Shown here piece after piece: positions 26,623 to 27,105 of a DNA stretch of 27,105 nt. Source of the DNA: Chara braunii (lineage: Eukaryota; Streptophyta; Charophyceae; Charales; Characeae). The position numbers were made by a program, and so were the translations under genes. Location of the stretch: assembly GCA_003427395.1 (NCBI GenBank), contig BFEA01000267.1:587379-614483 (forward strand), given 5' to 3'. The notes beneath the pieces were generated by a model. That model saw only the letters and a program-made list of their open reading frames with translations, made no database searches and had not been told where the DNA came from. Numbering within the stretch: the stretch's first letter is position 1; every line of letters starts with the position of its first letter.

Positions 26623-26877
26623 TCACGGGTGGTTGCCAACGACCCTCCTCGCCTCCTCAACAGTACCCTCAGAAGTCATTATGACACATAATTTCCCATT
26701 CCTGTTGTGTAGAAAGTACGTGTACTCGATTCTTGTATGACTTCTCACAAGGGACANTGCACGTTCCATCATCACAACAGTCTGTTGGTTGTCCTCCTCG
26801 ACTGCACTTTCCCTTCAAGTCTCCGCAGTGCTATGATATAGTGAGCAAGAGATTCTAATCGTTTTGTTACTCTCCAT
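26623..26877 (-). pseudogene. LTR ORF1 (right copy), one stop
   Basis: Matches the left frame from MESN to GNHP with about ten amino-acid differences. TGA at 26815-26817 replaces the Trp codon of the left copy (AETWRES). A 1-bp insertion near 26882 alters the codons upstream of MESN, which makes that Met a plausible true start. Confidence 0.4.
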
Positions 26878-27105
26878 ACCTTCATCGGACTCTTATCATA
26901 TCGGTTATCACAACTCAGAACGGTTGACTCTTGGATGACTCGGTTATGAAAGGATGGTACTGAATCGACTGCTGAACTGCTGAAGGCTGGTTGCTCTCCG
27001 TTCTAGAAGACTGATTGCTCGTTGTTCTGGAAACTGAATGCCCGCTGTTCCAAAAAAAAACTGATTACTCGCTATTCCGGAAACTGAACTCTTGTTGTTC
27101 TGAAA

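Larger units (their letters stand above)
5550..27105 (-). mobile_element. Very large Ty3/gypsy-type LTR retrotransposon, decayed
   Basis: Direct repeats at 5550 to at least 7318 and 25300-27105 flank a tRNA-Asp-type PBS, gag with a zinc knuckle, an aspartic protease, reverse transcriptase, RNase H and integrase, all on the minus strand. The order gag-PR-RT-RH-IN is that of Ty3/gypsy (Metaviridae), not Ty1/copia. The length of at least 21.5 kb compares with the largest plant gypsy elements (Ogre/Tat type), which also carry extra frames before gag. Here several frames before gag belong to one unfamiliar protein family that is also encoded in the LTR. All pol domains carry inactivating lesions. 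The 9-kb stretch between integrase and 3' LTR probably includes nested insertions. Target-site duplications cannot be checked because the right end lies outside the window. Confidence 0.85.
25300..27105 (-). repeat. 5' LTR (right copy), cut by window edge
   Basis: On the plus strand it begins TGTCGCACTTTTTCAGTCGG (LTR 3' end ...CGACA in element sense), next to the PBS, and is collinear with the left copy from CCTCTCAGAGCGACCGG to the end of the window. It differs from the left copy by scattered substitutions, a 12-bp insertion at about 26362, a 2-bp change near 26180 and about ten ambiguous bases. It continues outside the window. Confidence 0.9.

Overview
The window looks like repeat-rich nuclear DNA of a eukaryote. 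It shows a long Ty3/gypsy-type LTR retrotransposon on the minus strand, several minisatellites, (TC)n and (TAA)n microsatellites, one well-formed TATA box with a candidate intron downstream, and no bacterial operon structure. The primer-binding site matches the 3' end of tRNA-Asp, which is common among plant Ty3/gypsy elements. A plant-lineage genome (for example a streptophyte alga) is my best guess, but the host cannot be fixed from this sequence alone.

Layout. Positions 1-2796 hold simple repeats, two adjacent perfect hairpins and no gene I recognise. 2797-3312 is an array of a unit built from three consecutive hairpins. It lies upstream of a TATA box set inside the loop of another hairpin (3429-3454). 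3890-5549 is almost entirely minisatellite, including two separate 41-bp families that share a core. From about 5550 to the window end runs one very large minus-strand LTR element, at least 21.5 kb, whose right (5') LTR is cut by the window edge. In element order it reads: 5' LTR (27105 to 25300), tRNA-Asp PBS (25295 to 25278), a pre-gag cassette of small open frames (24961 to about 22670), gag (22442 to about 20718), protease (about 20720 to 20150), reverse transcriptase and RNase H (19733 to about 18300), integrase (18075 to 16684), a 9-kb non-pol region (16680 to about 7500), and the 3' LTR (at least 7318 to 5550).

The 9-kb region between integrase and 3' LTR holds degenerate tandem repeats, three SINE-like copies with (TAA)n tails, a minus-strand open frame of 172 codons from its first ATG, and a plus-strand transcription unit with a TATA box and an RGG/arginine-rich protein (14100-14570). 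Some of this is probably nested insertion.

The most interesting signal is a family of small proteins that I do not recognise. Four copies (B, C, D, E) lie head to tail between PBS and gag. A fifth copy is encoded inside the LTR and is present in both LTRs. They share a central block resembling F-x-D-x-D-x-Y-D-[IV]-R-x-Y and a distal block resembling S-P-x-P followed about 10 residues later by an invariant Trp. Several neighbouring frames meet at stop-start junctions (TGATG, TAGcaATG, TAAATG). The element is a relic: gag, protease, RT/RNase H and integrase carry stops, frameshifts, an 11-bp duplication, a DSG-to-DSE protease change and a lost zinc-knuckle histidine. All identities and percentages were judged by eye.
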